Assembly (NCBI GenBank): GCA_037349315.1
Contig: JBAIAC010000133.1
Location: 1,116,001 to 1,180,000 of the forward strand
Reading direction: 5' to 3'
Length of the DNA: 64,000 bases
DNA from: Chelydra serpentina
Lineage: Eukaryota; Chordata; Testudines; Chelydridae
Position numbers and translations under genes: made by a program
Notes under the pieces: generated by a model
The model's database searches: none
What the model was told of the DNA's origin: nothing
The model's input: only the letters and a program-made list of their open reading frames with translations
Part shown: positions 1 through 9,889 of the stretch, one piece after another
Numbering within the stretch: the first letter of the stretch is position 1
How the letters are laid out: every line of letters starts with the position of its first letter

Positions 1-1429
1 CTGCAAATGAGTAATCAGGGAAAGACTCCTTTATGGAGAACAACCCCACAACATTTATAAGAATCGCAGAGGATGCAGGATTCGGTCCCAAGTTAAAACT
101 ATCACTAAGGAGACATTTCAATAGCTATAAAGAGATTGAATCAAATCACACCCAACCAGTTCACCCAAGGCAGGAAATCAAGAGGAGTTTTTAGAAGAGG
201 GCTGAACTGTAATATTTTTGTATGCTTTCTTAGACATCCAGGAGGATGTGAGACAGATGTGCCTGAAGTCCGAATTTGCTGCCACTCAAAATTCATTGCC
301 CCTGCAATTCAACCAGTTGAAACTCTTAACTTTCAGTTCTTCAAGCCTCATACCAAAGATTTAACATGGAGGCAGAACTGGAGGGATTTTTACGCATGCC
401 TAAAGGGCATCCGCTTACAAAATAGTAGAAGGGAAAACCAGTCACAGAAAAAGCAGGGAAAAAATGTGTGCAATATAGGGCCAGATGGTGTCAATCGGCA
501 TAGTGCCATTGAAGCTGAGAGAAGTGGGCCCATTTGCACCAGCTGAGAATGTGGTCCATACGTTTTTGAAATTATTGTTATGAAAAAAACCACGAAGTTA
601 CTGTTTTAAGAAAATCAAAGAATCCCAATTGCCAAGGGTATAACCATGAGCTTGTTAGGGAAGCAACACAAGTAACTCTGACACATAGATATTTAAGAGA
701 CACTGTACCTCACTGCTAAGATGTCTAATTCCAATGACATTCTGTTAAGCTTATAAAAACACAACACATTGCACATGTAACACATTAATGAGTGTTCAGT
801 GAAGAGTTTTGAATTCTTTGGGTTCCATGGTACATCCCCGATGAAAGTTAATATCTAAGGGGTCTGCATAAAGACATCTCACATAGTAGGTCAGATATTA
901 GCTCAAAAGTCCACAACTTTATTATATAAACAATCAACAAGAGTCTAGACAATTGAAGGTGGGAAATTAACATAGTCCTCCCACCAGAATGTGTCTGAAG
1001 ACCCTCACCGGATCAGGAGCCACCCTTTGTCCTGACAGGGAGACGCTAAGGTCAAAAGGTCCATGCAGCCAGACATTTTGAAGGCTTACGTCACACTTTA
1101 ATGAGGAAGAACCTTGATGCTGGCCATCTGTCTATAAATGAATTACGGCCCATCGAGTCTGATTAGGGACCCAATGAACTCATTGGGAAGATGCCCACCC
1201 ACTCCAATGGCTGTTATATTAGACCGCTAGAGAACAGTTATGAGTGGAGAGCCAGAGCATGCAGAATAATGTTGCATATCTTCCTTGGAGAGGCAAGAAT
1301 AAACACCACAATACCCCCAAGTAGATATCAGGATGGATTTAAGACACGGCAATAGACTACTGTATATAAAAGCTAATGGTGATACTGATACTTGTAGGAG
1401 ACATATAGGGATTTAACTTCAATCGCATT
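1..1429. other. Intergenic region upstream of gene 1, no gene seen
   Basis: No convincing coding region or named repeat is seen. The open frame at 136-546 has no family resemblance and no conserved promoter. The part from about 1060 to 1215 resembles sequence 400-900 bases upstream of the other beta-protein promoters (15650-15790, 27370-27520, 42430-42560, 51820-51960). It is therefore an ancestral piece of the gene unit, of unknown function. Confidence 0.5.
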
Positions 1430-1727
1430 GTAAGGTCTTGTCTCCACAGTGGGCTAATGTGCACGTACAAGGATTTCATTTCTGAAGTGCATTAATGTGT
1501 TGTACATTAGTTAGCCCTTGTAGACCCTGCTGCTGCGCACAAAAAATTCCTGGTTCTCTTGAATGTAGTGCTTTTTCAAAACAGTGCTGTGTTCAAGCAC
1601 ACGAAGGATCCTTTAATGCACAGCAGCAGGGCCCACAGAGACCAGTTCATAAGCAACACGTTTGTGCACTTTAGAAATGACACCCCACCCCATAGTGCTC
1701 ATTTCCCCCTGCAGAGACAAGCCCTAG
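1430..1727. mobile_element. Putative MITE with imperfect terminal inverted repeats
   Basis: The left end (ggtcttgtctccaca) and the reverse complement of the right end (gggcttgtctctgca) agree at 12 of 15 positions. The interior is rich in short GCAC/GTGC words and has no coding potential. I see no clean target-site duplication, so assignment to a DNA transposon superfamily is open. A similar piece lies at 55014-55250. Confidence 0.4.
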
Positions 1728-1882
1728 CTCCAGTACCATCAGCAGAATGAGGCCAGGAATTAATTTCACACAAAAAGCTTTAAGAAGGAAGAAACTGTAG
1801 GGTGTAGGGTGAAACTGAGAATTGCCTCATAATCTCAAACAATGAGCAAAACAATTACATTAATCTGAGGAGTGACATATTG

Positions 1883-1966
1883 ACGAAATTTTGTTTTGTA
1901 AGTAATTGGCCATCATGCACAAAGGGTGTCTCAGATCCTCCAGGCAATCTGAAAAATCGTATAAAA
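1883..1966 (+). promoter_or_regulatory. Proximal promoter of gene 1 (TATA box 1960-1966)
   Basis: TATAAAA is at 1960-1966. Two blocks upstream are shared with the other beta-protein genes: a TTTTGTTTTGTAAGTAATT-like block at 1886-1905, and a block reading CACAAAGGGTGTCTCAGATC at 1918-1937 that continues to CTCCAGG at 1944. Position and conservation among paralogues suggest binding sites for keratinocyte transcription factors, but no specific factor can be named. Confidence 0.75.
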
Positions 1967-1989
1967 GCATTGAGTACTCAGGGCTCTTC

Positions 1990-2027
1990 TAACCACTTCT
2001 CCTGACTTCTCCTCCTCTGTCAACTGA
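1990..2027 (+). other. Non-coding exon 1 of gene 1
   Basis: The start is inferred from the spacing to the TATA box. The end is set by the donor GTAAGT at 2028. The exon carries the leader motif CTAACCACTTCTC shared by the other first exons. Intron 1 runs 2028-3329 (about 1.3 kb) and holds the palindromic Penelope-like insertion at 2083-2296. Confidence 0.75.
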
Positions 2028-2082
2028 GTAAGTGATTCCATTCCATCTCTTTATAACTGTTGAAATGTCTTTTAGTGATAGT

Positions 2083-2296
2083 ATCAGAGGGGGAGCCGTG
2101 TTAGTCTGGATTTGTAGAAGCGACAAAGGGTCCTGTGGCACCTTATAGACTAACAGAGGTATTGGAGCATAAGCTTTCGTGGGTGAATACCCACTTCTTC
2201 CACTGCTTGCATCAGAAGAAGTGGGTATTCACCCACGAAAGCTTATGCTCCAATACCTCTGTTAGTCTATAAGGTGCCAAAGGACCCTTTGTCGCT
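2083..2296. mobile_element. Head-to-head Penelope-like repeat with hammerhead-like cores
   Basis: Two arms of about 80 bp (roughly 2122-2198 and 2219-2296) are near-perfect reverse complements around a short spacer. The whole insertion is flanked by a 14-bp target-site duplication TCTTTTAGTGATAG at 2069-2082 and 2297-2310. In the right arm a hairpin GTGGGT-attc-ACCCAC (2221-2236) is followed by GAAA (2237-2240) and a GC-TTAT-GC mini-hairpin, the order of a hammerhead ribozyme. The upstream box reads CAGAAGA instead of CUGANGA, so cleavage activity is doubtful. Hammerhead motifs are known from Penelope-like elements; assigning this repeat to them is inference from the motif and arrangement. 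Confidence 0.65.
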
Positions 2297-3350
2297 TCTT
2301 TTAGTGATAGTTTAACTGAATCCTGCAAAAATCTCCTGTGATTCTCAGCGTTGTTGGGGCTTTCTTTCCATGGAGGGACTTTTTGTACTTATTCAGTGGC
2401 AGGCATTGGTGGATGCAGATTTTAAAAGTTAAGGCTGGGATTTTAAAGCGCAGTAGGGATTAGAGACACTTAATCACTAAGAAGGTTTATTCGGGACTGG
2501 ACATCCAAACTCCTTAAATGACTGAAAAATGTCACTCTATACGTAATTTGATAGTGGAAAGTTTTGCTATGCATGTGTTCAAATATACATATATGGCCAG
2601 ATCTTCAACTGACTGCCTATCTAAATGGACTACTAGCCTGATATGGCATAAGTATTCCTAAAAACTTAGTCTACAATTGTTATTAGTGTGACTAAGATCC
2701 TCAGTTCTTTTAACTTCACGGAAGTAAATGGAACTGTCAAGACTGTCACCAGATGGAAATCTAGCCCTTAGTTTTGGTTTGACAAAGGGATATTTTTTGT
2801 TTATTCAGTAGCAAGTAGTGCTGACTGGTAAGTTTTAAACATCAGAGGGTTGAACGCTTATAAGGGACAGAATTGGTTTCCATGCTGAGATTAAAATTTA
2901 AAAAGGAGAGAATCCCTATTTGCATTGCCTTCTCGTTAATCCATGCTCTAAATTTCTATTGGGATTTAAAGTGATCTGGGCAGGAACAGTCTCTTAGATA
3001 GATAGCGTGCTGGGCTTTGTAGAAACCTAGGCGATCTATCCATTAATCGATCAACTGACTGACAAAGAGAGTAAAAAGGGTACCAAAGGGTTGGTCAAGA
3101 GAGAGGCCAGGGGTGAATGGAGGGAGAGAACTAGAAAGAGGAATATGGAGAATAAATGTAGCCAGGAATTAAAAGATCAATTCATCATGTGGCTTCTATG
3201 GAGCTATACATTCTTCCAACTATACATCTAGGCTGCTGGAAGGTGGTGCCATAATGTATTAGATTCTAACGCTTTATTCCACTCGCACTTGTAAATAATG
3301 GTTTCTCTCCTCTCCATTGTGTGTTCAAGGTTTCCCTCCATCGCAGAAAG

Positions 3351-3746
3351 ATGTCTTCCTACAGACAGCTGTGCAATACCCAGTGCTACGCACCATGCAA
3401 TGTGACCTGCCCACGGCCATTTGTTGACGCCTGCAACGAGCCGTGTGTTACCTCGTGCGGTGACTCAAGCGCAGTGGTTTACCCACCACCGGTCATCGTG
3501 AGATTTCCAGGACCAATTCTTGCCACTTGCCCTCAGGAAAGTGTGGTGGGATCCTCAGCACCCTTTGGCATCGGGAGCTCTCTCGGAGTAGGGGGCCCCT
3601 ATGGTTCTAGGAGCCTGGGCAATTATGGGGGGTCATACACTTCCGGATTATCAGCAAGAGGCGACGGATGTTCATACCCCTCCTCCTCCCAGCGTTTCAC
3701 TACATACCGCTATGGAAGCTGTCTGCCATATCAAACCCAGAAGTAA
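3351..3746 (+). CDS. Corneous beta-protein (beta-keratin), gene 1, 131 aa
   Basis: This is a structural protein that forms beta-sheet filaments in the corneous layer of reptile epidermis. The start is the ATG right after the conserved leader ATCGCAGAAAG; an upstream in-frame GTG lies in the intron and is not used. Residues 1-35 are rich in Cys and Pro, with CNEPC at 28-32. The core box spans about 36-70 and contains VVYPPPVIVRFPGPI. The tail (71-131) is Gly/Ser/Tyr-rich with GSSLGVGGPYGS. The length fits ordinary beta-keratins. Exon 2 begins at 3330 after an AAG acceptor, not the CAG seen in the paralogues. The C-terminus ends QTQK because the stop codon used in genes 2 and 3 reads CAA here. 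Confidence 0.93.
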   Translation: MSSYRQLCNTQCYAPCNVTCPRPFVDACNEPCVTSCGDSSAVVYPPPVIVRFPGPILATCPQESVVGSSAPFGIGSSLGVGGPYGSRSLGNYGGSYTSGLSARGDGCSYPSSSQRFTTYRYGSCLPYQTQK

Positions 3747-4395
3747 AATCCACAGAACAAGGAACAAGCTGGCATGAAAAGCATGTTACAGATTCATTCA
3801 TGAGCTTTAAGGTGTAGCTTTCAGATTTGCTGAGCATCCACAACTCCCATTCAAGTCAGCGGGAGCTCTGACTGCATAGCAGTTCTGAAAATCTATTTGT
3901 GGATGTCTCTCTCATATTCTTTTTACCGTTGATATACGACTGTTTCCTCCAATGATTTACCATTGTATGTTTATCACATGATTAATATGATCAGTCAGAT
4001 TCTCAATTATATTAAGGAACCATTACACTCCCAGAAAGGTGTACATTGTCTTTAGTGTCAATGAGAAGTAGACTATTGATGCTCCAAAATATGTACCATT
4101 TGTTTATGGCTTTTGTCCTTGCTACACAAGATATACAAGGGAATGCTGTTTAGTCTTCTTTTTAGACTCCACTGTCTCTTACTTCACACTGAGAATGAGA
4201 AAACCATTAAATTAAAATGATGAAAATGGAACTTGATTGTCCCAGTTGAGAGCGGCAAGAAAGAAGGAAAGAATACCCTGTGTGAAATGTATCACCTTTG
4301 AGTGGGTGGTTGGCCGCAGCTGCTCTTGAAACCCTAGAAATGTATTCTTCATGCTTTGCATTAGTTCATTGTACCAGTGTACACTTCTCCTACTA

Positions 4396-4401
4396 ATTAA
4401 A
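4396..4401 (+). promoter_or_regulatory. Probable poly(A) signal ATTAAA of gene 1
   Basis: ATTAAA lies about 650 bases after the stop codon. It occupies the same place in a 3' block conserved in all five genes, just upstream of a TTGG-CTTCTGGTTTT segment. Cleavage would fall near 4415-4430. Confidence 0.6.
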
Positions 4402-4705
4402 AATTATACTACATTGTACTATTGGACTTCTGGTTTTACTGTCTTCTTCATTTTGAACTTACAAAGCACTCTGGATGAAATTCTCCCCTCTTGCAAGGGC
4501 TAACATCTAGCATAGGCACTATTAATTCCCTTTTAAGCCCTGTAGTGAAAGGAGACAGCCTTTAAGTGGTTGCTAGCATTGTGCAGGCCCTCTGCATAGG
4601 ATTAGTTCACACTCATTGCACATGTTTTAGTGCTCAGGCTATTGAGTAGGAATGCGTAAAATTGCTGACAGAAGGAGAACTTGTAGGTGGTTACCATTGT
4701 CTTCA

Positions 4706-4830
4706 TAGAATCATAGAATATTAGGGTTTGAAGACACCTCAGGAGGTCATCTAGTCCAATCCCCTGCTAGAAGCAGGACCAACACCCACTAAATCAATGC
4801 TCCTATCCAAATGCTGATGATCCACAAGGG
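4706..4830 (-). mobile_element. CR1 LINE, 3'-end fragment
   Basis: The plus strand begins with the CATAGAATCATAGAAT tail that is the reverse complement of the CR1 3' end. It continues with the turtle CR1 segment GGAGGTCATCTAGTCCAA and stops after about 120 bp. It is 5'-truncated and non-coding. Confidence 0.85.
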
Positions 4831-5227
4831 ATGTGAAAAAGAAAGGAAAGTCATCCCTATTACCAGGGAATAGTCATTTATGCCAGTGCAAAGTGTGTCT
4901 AAAATGTTACCAGATCAAAGAATCCACACTGGTATAAATGACTGTACAAAGTGCAAAGAAATGGAGAATCAGGGAGAAATAGTTCAGTGTCATAATGAGC
5001 TTTTGGACTTCAATCCACCAATAAAAGCACATTTAAATAACTTCCCTTTGTCGTTCTTCGTCTTGGTAAACAGCACTGCTAGAATTTCTAGCCTTTCATA
5101 CTTGGCTCTAAGGATGTCATCAGAAGTTGGTTGAAGGCTGATGTTGCAAACACAGCTCAATGAGTCCGTTCTCTCACATACACTAATTACACTACAACAA
5201 GACATCTGTGGGCGTCAGGAGAGTTGT

Positions 5228-5612
5228 GGATCAATGCAAACAAAGGGCTGGTTGTAGCCCTTACTGAAATTCTTTTCATTCTATATTATTTTGTTCTGCA
5301 AGTATATCCTGCATTTCTCATGCGCATTAAAGTTATGTTGCATCTTATCATTCGCCTTCTTGTTTTCCTTTTGCCTCTATATTTTTACAATCCATTCTGT
5401 GTGAAATACACCTTTGTGTGGAGGGGCATCACCAGGTTTCTACTCTATTTAAATCCCTTTTATACTCTGGAATGAGAAGCTAATCTGGCCCCTTAATTGG
5501 TCAAGGGCATTATGCAGGCTGATTGTGGTGAATTTCACCATTATTACACTTGCTTCAGACCTCACACTACTGAACAGCAATTCGCTTTCCTGGAGAGGTC
5601 TGGTTATTATAA
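5228..5612 (+). pseudogene. Orphan beta-protein gene 3' end, no coding exon
   Basis: From GGTTGTAGCCCTTACTGAAATTC onwards this copies the 3' untranslated/downstream block of the beta-protein genes, including ATTAAA at 5326-5331 and the following CTTCTTGTTTTCC segment. No core box or leader is present upstream after gene 1's own 3' end at about 4430. It is therefore the 3' remnant of a lost gene copy. The downstream sequence to about 7010 resembles 35900-36620, next to another orphan 3' end. Confidence 0.7.
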
Positions 5613-6599
5613 CATTTTAAAGCTACAACAAAACCAAAAGTTAGAAAGGAAATTAAAATGATAGTGAAGTCAAATCAGATCAATTACTTACAACTTGAAA
5701 ATATTTCACTGCTATTTGCTTGGGGGGCTGTGCAATAATTATCCACCACTAATTATTATAATACTTTTAGGGAAAAAAACTAAAAGATTGAGGAGTAGAG
5801 GAAGGGTTAGTGGTCTGTGACTGGGGTCATATGGTGCAGAGGTCCCCAAGACAAAATCCCCCCCATTCTTCCACACACAGATAAGGTAATTTCAAATGTT
5901 ATTGATTCCTATAGAATTTTGGACCACATCTAGGGAAAAAAAATCTGCGGGCAGAACCAACAAAATTGTGAACAGTTTGGAAAAGAGACACAGGCGTTTC
6001 AACTTAAGGAATGAGAAATGGAATACTCTTCAGGAGATTTGTGTGTGTGCCCATTTCATAGTTATTAACTCTCTCAACCTGCCTTCTACTTGGGCTAAGG
6101 GGACAGGAATTGTTTCTTTTTGGTTCTGTGAATTGTGGATGCAACTTTTCAGAAGCCCAGTACCATACAAACGTATTCTTAGTACCAAGTACCCCTCTGC
6201 CCAAGTCCAAGCCACAAAGAGATTGTTGTGTACATCAGACCAGGGGAAAGAGAACTCCCATTGAAATGAGTAGAGCAGTTTGTCTCTCTCAGAGCTGTTG
6301 TTTCAGACTGTTTTTGTTTCTTTTCATGGGGTGCTCTTATTCATCTGTGAACATCCTATTGAGATAAATGGGGAACTTAAACCTCTGGATATCTCCTGTG
6401 CTGCAGATGGATGGAGAGATCCCCTTCTTCACAGACTAGGCCTTGAAGTGGGTTAGATGCTTGCGCTGAGGTTCTTCTGGTCTCTTAGCAGTTCCCCTCG
6501 ATCTTGCTGTTTCCAGCTAGTAGATGTACTTCTCAGAGCCTTTCATCTACCACCTTCTCTTTCCCCAGGGTCCCTTCTGTCTTATTTTGGCTATTTAAT
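5613..6599. other. Intergenic stretch, no gene seen
   Basis: AT-rich sequence. Overlapping open frames on both strands between 5896 and 6367 show no family features and no paralogous copy that keeps the frame. I see no repeat I can name. Confidence 0.4.
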
Positions 6600-6720
6600 T
6601 AATAGATTCATAGATTCCAAGGTCATAAGGGACCATTCCGATCAGCTAGTCTGACCTTCTGTATAAAAGAGGCCATAGAATTTTCCCCAGATTATTCCTA
6701 GATTAGATCTTTTAGAAAAG
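6600..6720 (-). mobile_element. CR1/L3-like LINE fragment
   Basis: The sequence AGATTCATAGATTCCAAGG, then AAGGGACCATT and CTAGTCTGACCTTCTGTATA, is typical of the reverse complement of an old CR1-group 3' end. It is short and 5'-truncated. Confidence 0.65.
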
Positions 6721-7654
6721 CATTGATATTGAAGACTATAAGCACCTAACTAGAGTACAAAAGTATGGACAAATTTCTGTGAACCTTTTCTCATCAGAGA
6801 TTGTTTATGTTTATTCACTTGAATGGCTGCATTTATCTTTATTTAGCCCAATTATCAATTGGTATTCCTGCTTTTAAGCCACTTTCTTTAAAGACAAATA
6901 CAGTAATTAAAGTGAATAGGTAAGAGAAGGGTTCACAGAAATTTCCCATACACCATCGCCATCTACTGGATATGGAAAGCATCTAATACAAATTAGAGGG
7001 CAGCCATCCTCTAAGGAGCCCTGAAACTAGGCTATGAAACACACGGTCAGCATGTGGCAGCCCGGAATTTTACTAATCAGTTGATTGGACATGTTTCCTC
7101 CACAATCCACCAGGTGGAGTGAGCTCTGCTTTCTCTCATTACACCATTCAAAAATCACGTTCTATTAAAGCAAATAAACACAGACCTTTTGCAAATGAAC
7201 TTCTTAAACTTACTCACTTTATTCATAGATAGAACAGGAGAAGTTAGAGATCTATGGGGGGGGGAAACAAAAAAAAAAGCGTATCTGTGCGCAAATGTCT
7301 CCTTTACAGTTATAAACATTTTTGAGCATCTTTTGAGGCATAGTCAGTGACCGGGTCCCCACTCCTGTTCAGTCTTCTCTTCCTGGCATTATTCTGCCCT
7401 CTGTGCCTCTCTTCACTGCGGTTTGTGGCACTCCTCCCCTGTTTCCCCAATTCTTCCCCTGGGTTTTCTCTGTTCACCACATCCTCAAGTTGGGCTGCTA
7501 GCAGAGGGCTATTAAAAGTCAATGACTCTACCTGTAGCCCAGGGAGCAATCCAGATACGGGCTATTCAATTATTGATGGCCCTGTTTAGTGCCACAGATG
7601 ATCCGTTCCTGCCATGAAGTTCTAATCCACACTGAAAGTTACACTAAAAATATT
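6721..7654. other. Intergenic stretch, partly duplicated at 35.9-36.6 kb
   Basis: The parts around 6725-6900 and 6950-6990 (CATCGCCATCTACTGGA) match 35930-36020 and 36500-36520, so this is the downstream flank of an old gene unit. The rest, including a C/T-rich open frame at 7347-7589, shows nothing I can identify. An A-run lies near 7269. Confidence 0.4.
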
Positions 7655-7816
7655 AGCAAAAAGAACAGGAGTACTTGTGGCATCTTAGAGACTAACAAAT
7701 TTATTTCAGCATAAGCTTTCGTGGGCTACAGTCCCACTTCGTCAGATGCATAGAATGGAACATACAGTAAGCAGATATTTATACATTCAGAGAAACATGA
7801 AAAGGTGGAAGTACCT

Positions 7817-8589
7817 AGAATCATAGAATCATAGAATCTCAGGGTTGGAAGGGACCTCAGGAGGTCATCTAGTCCAACCCCCTGCTCAAAGCAGGACCAA
7901 CCCCAACTAAATCATCCCAGCCAGGGCTTTTCAAGCCTGACCTTAAAAACCTCTAAGGAAGGAGATTCCACCACCTCCATAGGGAACCCATTCCAGTGCT
8001 TCACCACCCTACTAGTGAAAAAGTTTTTCCTAATATCCAACCTAAACCTCCCCCTCTGCAACTTCAGACCATTACTCCTTGTTCTGTCATCTTCTACCAC
8101 TGAGAACAGTCTAGATCCATCCTCTTTGGAACCCCCTTTCAGGTAGTTGAAAACAGCTATCAATTCCCCCCTCACTCTTCTCTTCTGCAGGCTAAACAAT
8201 CCCAGTTCCCTCAGCCTCTCCTCATAAGTCATGTGCTCCAGCCCCCTAATCATTTTTGTTGCCCTCCGCTGGACTCTTTCCAATTTAGCCACATCCTTCA
8301 TAGAATCATAAGAATCATAGAATATCCGGGTTGGAAGGGACCTTAGGAGGTCATCTAGTCCAACCCCCTGCTCAAAGCAGGACCAATCCCCAATTTTTGC
8401 CCCAGATCCCTAAATGGCCCCCTCAAGGATTGAACTCACAACCCTGGGTTTAGCAGGCCAATGGTCAAACCACTGAGCTATCCCTCCCCCGAGGGATCCT
8501 TCTTGTAGTGTGGGGCCCAAAACTGGACACAGTACTCCAAATGAGGCCTCACCAGTGCCGAATAGAGGGGAATAATCACGTCCCTCGAT
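7817..8589 (-). mobile_element. CR1 LINE inserted in the Penelope-like repeat
   Basis: This is a 5'-truncated CR1 with its tail at 7817 and its 5' break near 8589, interrupted by a SINE at 8300-8495. An open frame on the minus strand (about 8301-7912) encodes the C-terminal end typical of the CR1 reverse-transcriptase ORF, with [20 protein letters not shown] and [14 protein letters not shown]. The remnant lacks the catalytic YADD-type box, so it is dead. Confidence 0.88.
8300..8495 (-). mobile_element. tRNA-derived SINE with CR1-type 3' end (Cry I-like)
   Basis: On the minus strand a tRNA-like head has an A-box-like GGATAGCTCAGTGGTTTG and a B-box-like GGTTGTGAGTTCAATCC. It is followed by a unique part and a CR1-like tail ending in the ATTCTATGATT repeat. 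It is flanked by ATCCTTC at 8293-8299 and 8496-8502, and removing it restores the CR1 reading CACATCCTTCTTGTAG. This is the pattern of the turtle tRNA SINEs that use CR1 machinery (Cry I family); the family name is from knowledge, not a search. Confidence 0.8.
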
Positions 8590-8895
8590 CTATACCAACT
8601 GTAAGAGGCTAATTAATTAAGAGGAACTAATATCAGCAGGGGAAAAAAACTTTTGAAGTGATAATCAAGATGGCCCATTTCGGACAGTTGACACAAATTG
8701 CTGAAATAGATTTGTTAGTCGTTAAGGTGCCACAAGTATTCCTGTTCTTTTTGTTCACGCCTTTGTGTCAACTGTCCGAAAGGGGCCATCTTGATTATCA
8801 CTTCAAAAGTTTTTTTTCCCCCTGCTGATAATAGTTCCTCTCAATTAATCAGCCTCTTACAGTTGGTATAGGTACTTCCACCTTTTCATGCGCCA

Positions 8896-9889
8896 AGTTT
8901 TCATACAAAATCCTTTTTTAAACTTTCTGTGCCAGATTCTCAGAGGGTGTAAATCAGCACAGCTCTATCTGTTTTGATGATACTATTCTGATTTATAACA
9001 GCGTATTTCAAATCACATATTTTAGGAAACTCCAGCTTTTTCAACAAGCTATTTCCACTTTTTCTATGCTCTAAAAAGACGGTGTGTCTACAGATGGCAT
9101 GTCAATGAATGTATTCACCCTGTAGCCTAGTTAAGTATCCCACGGCCTTCCATTATGGCCCACCTTCCCCATGCATTTACCTCTGATACATAAAGGGAAG
9201 GTGAAGAAGGATTGTCTGGCATTGAATTCATGAGACTTGGACAATTGAAGGCCAACGTTCCAAAGATGATTTTGGGTGCCTCTTTCTTGTCTTCATCCAC
9301 CAATATATGATAACACTCTGCTATCTCTTGAGGGGCATTCATTTCTTTATATTTGTGTTTTTTTCATAGCTGCACACTTCTGTTGGGTCTTAGTGTTTCC
9401 ATATAAATCCCTATGATGCAGCTAGTAGTGACCACTGACAATTCCTACATCCCTAAATCTGCACCACAAGGAGATCCACAGGAGACTTCATAAAACGTTT
9501 CCTTCTCCCTTTGCCCCTGTTTATAGGAAGCTCAGCTTCAATGGTAAATCAATTCCAGAGACAGTGGAATGGCTTTCCCAAAAAAGGAGCTGGTGTACCC
9601 TTTCCTGGATGATCTTCAGTGCAGAGTCCTGTCCAAGGAGGGTCCCTCTTGAGTGTTTCAGACCATGATTCAGACACTGGAACCACAAGTTTTACAGTAA
9701 CTTTCTAAGAGTCATCTTCAGCCATCTCAGAGTGTTGGTGGCTGCAGAGGCTCACAGAATATTCTGTTAGCTGCAAGACAGGAAAAGATCAGATCATCCA
9801 GTTTCTACTGCTCCAAAAGCATTTTTGAAATGTTGGCTTTCAGTTGTCCTAGCCACATGACTTAAACACGAGACTATCTTCTATAACTT
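8896..9889 (+). repeat. Upstream module copy J of the gene cluster
   Basis: The part 8920-9620 aligns by eye with 14715-15340 (upstream of gene 2) and 26610-27090 (upstream of gene 3), including TATCCCACGGC and CATAAAGGGAAGGTGAAG. No promoter or exon follows it. The segment 9600-9730 occurs again in inverted orientation at 33724-33850. Confidence 0.6.

Larger units (their letters stand above)
7655..8895. mobile_element. Composite Penelope-like element, split by CR1
   Basis: The part 7655-7816 is a minus-strand copy with a hammerhead-like core. Read on the minus strand, CTGACGA (7739-7745) is followed by a stem GTGGG...CCCAC (7721-7737), GAAA (7717-7720) and GC-TTAT-GC. The element resumes after the CR1 at about 8590 and folds back on itself: 8590-8695 and about 8763-8875 are long reverse complements with a loop of about 65 bp. 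The loop holds the ordinary element end (AGGTGCCACAAGTATTCCTG). No open frame for the reverse transcriptase remains. Confidence 0.6.

Noticed and set aside
7912..8301. Minus-strand frame that looks like a 129-codon gene (and similar frames at 20981, 13414, 13938, 29000)
   Set aside because: These are remnants of the CR1 reverse-transcriptase ORF inside truncated LINEs, not host genes.
8390..8490. A functional tRNA gene on the minus strand
   Set aside because: The A- and B-box-like parts sit in a SINE with a CR1-type tail. The tRNA-like part is diverged and the copy has flanking duplications.
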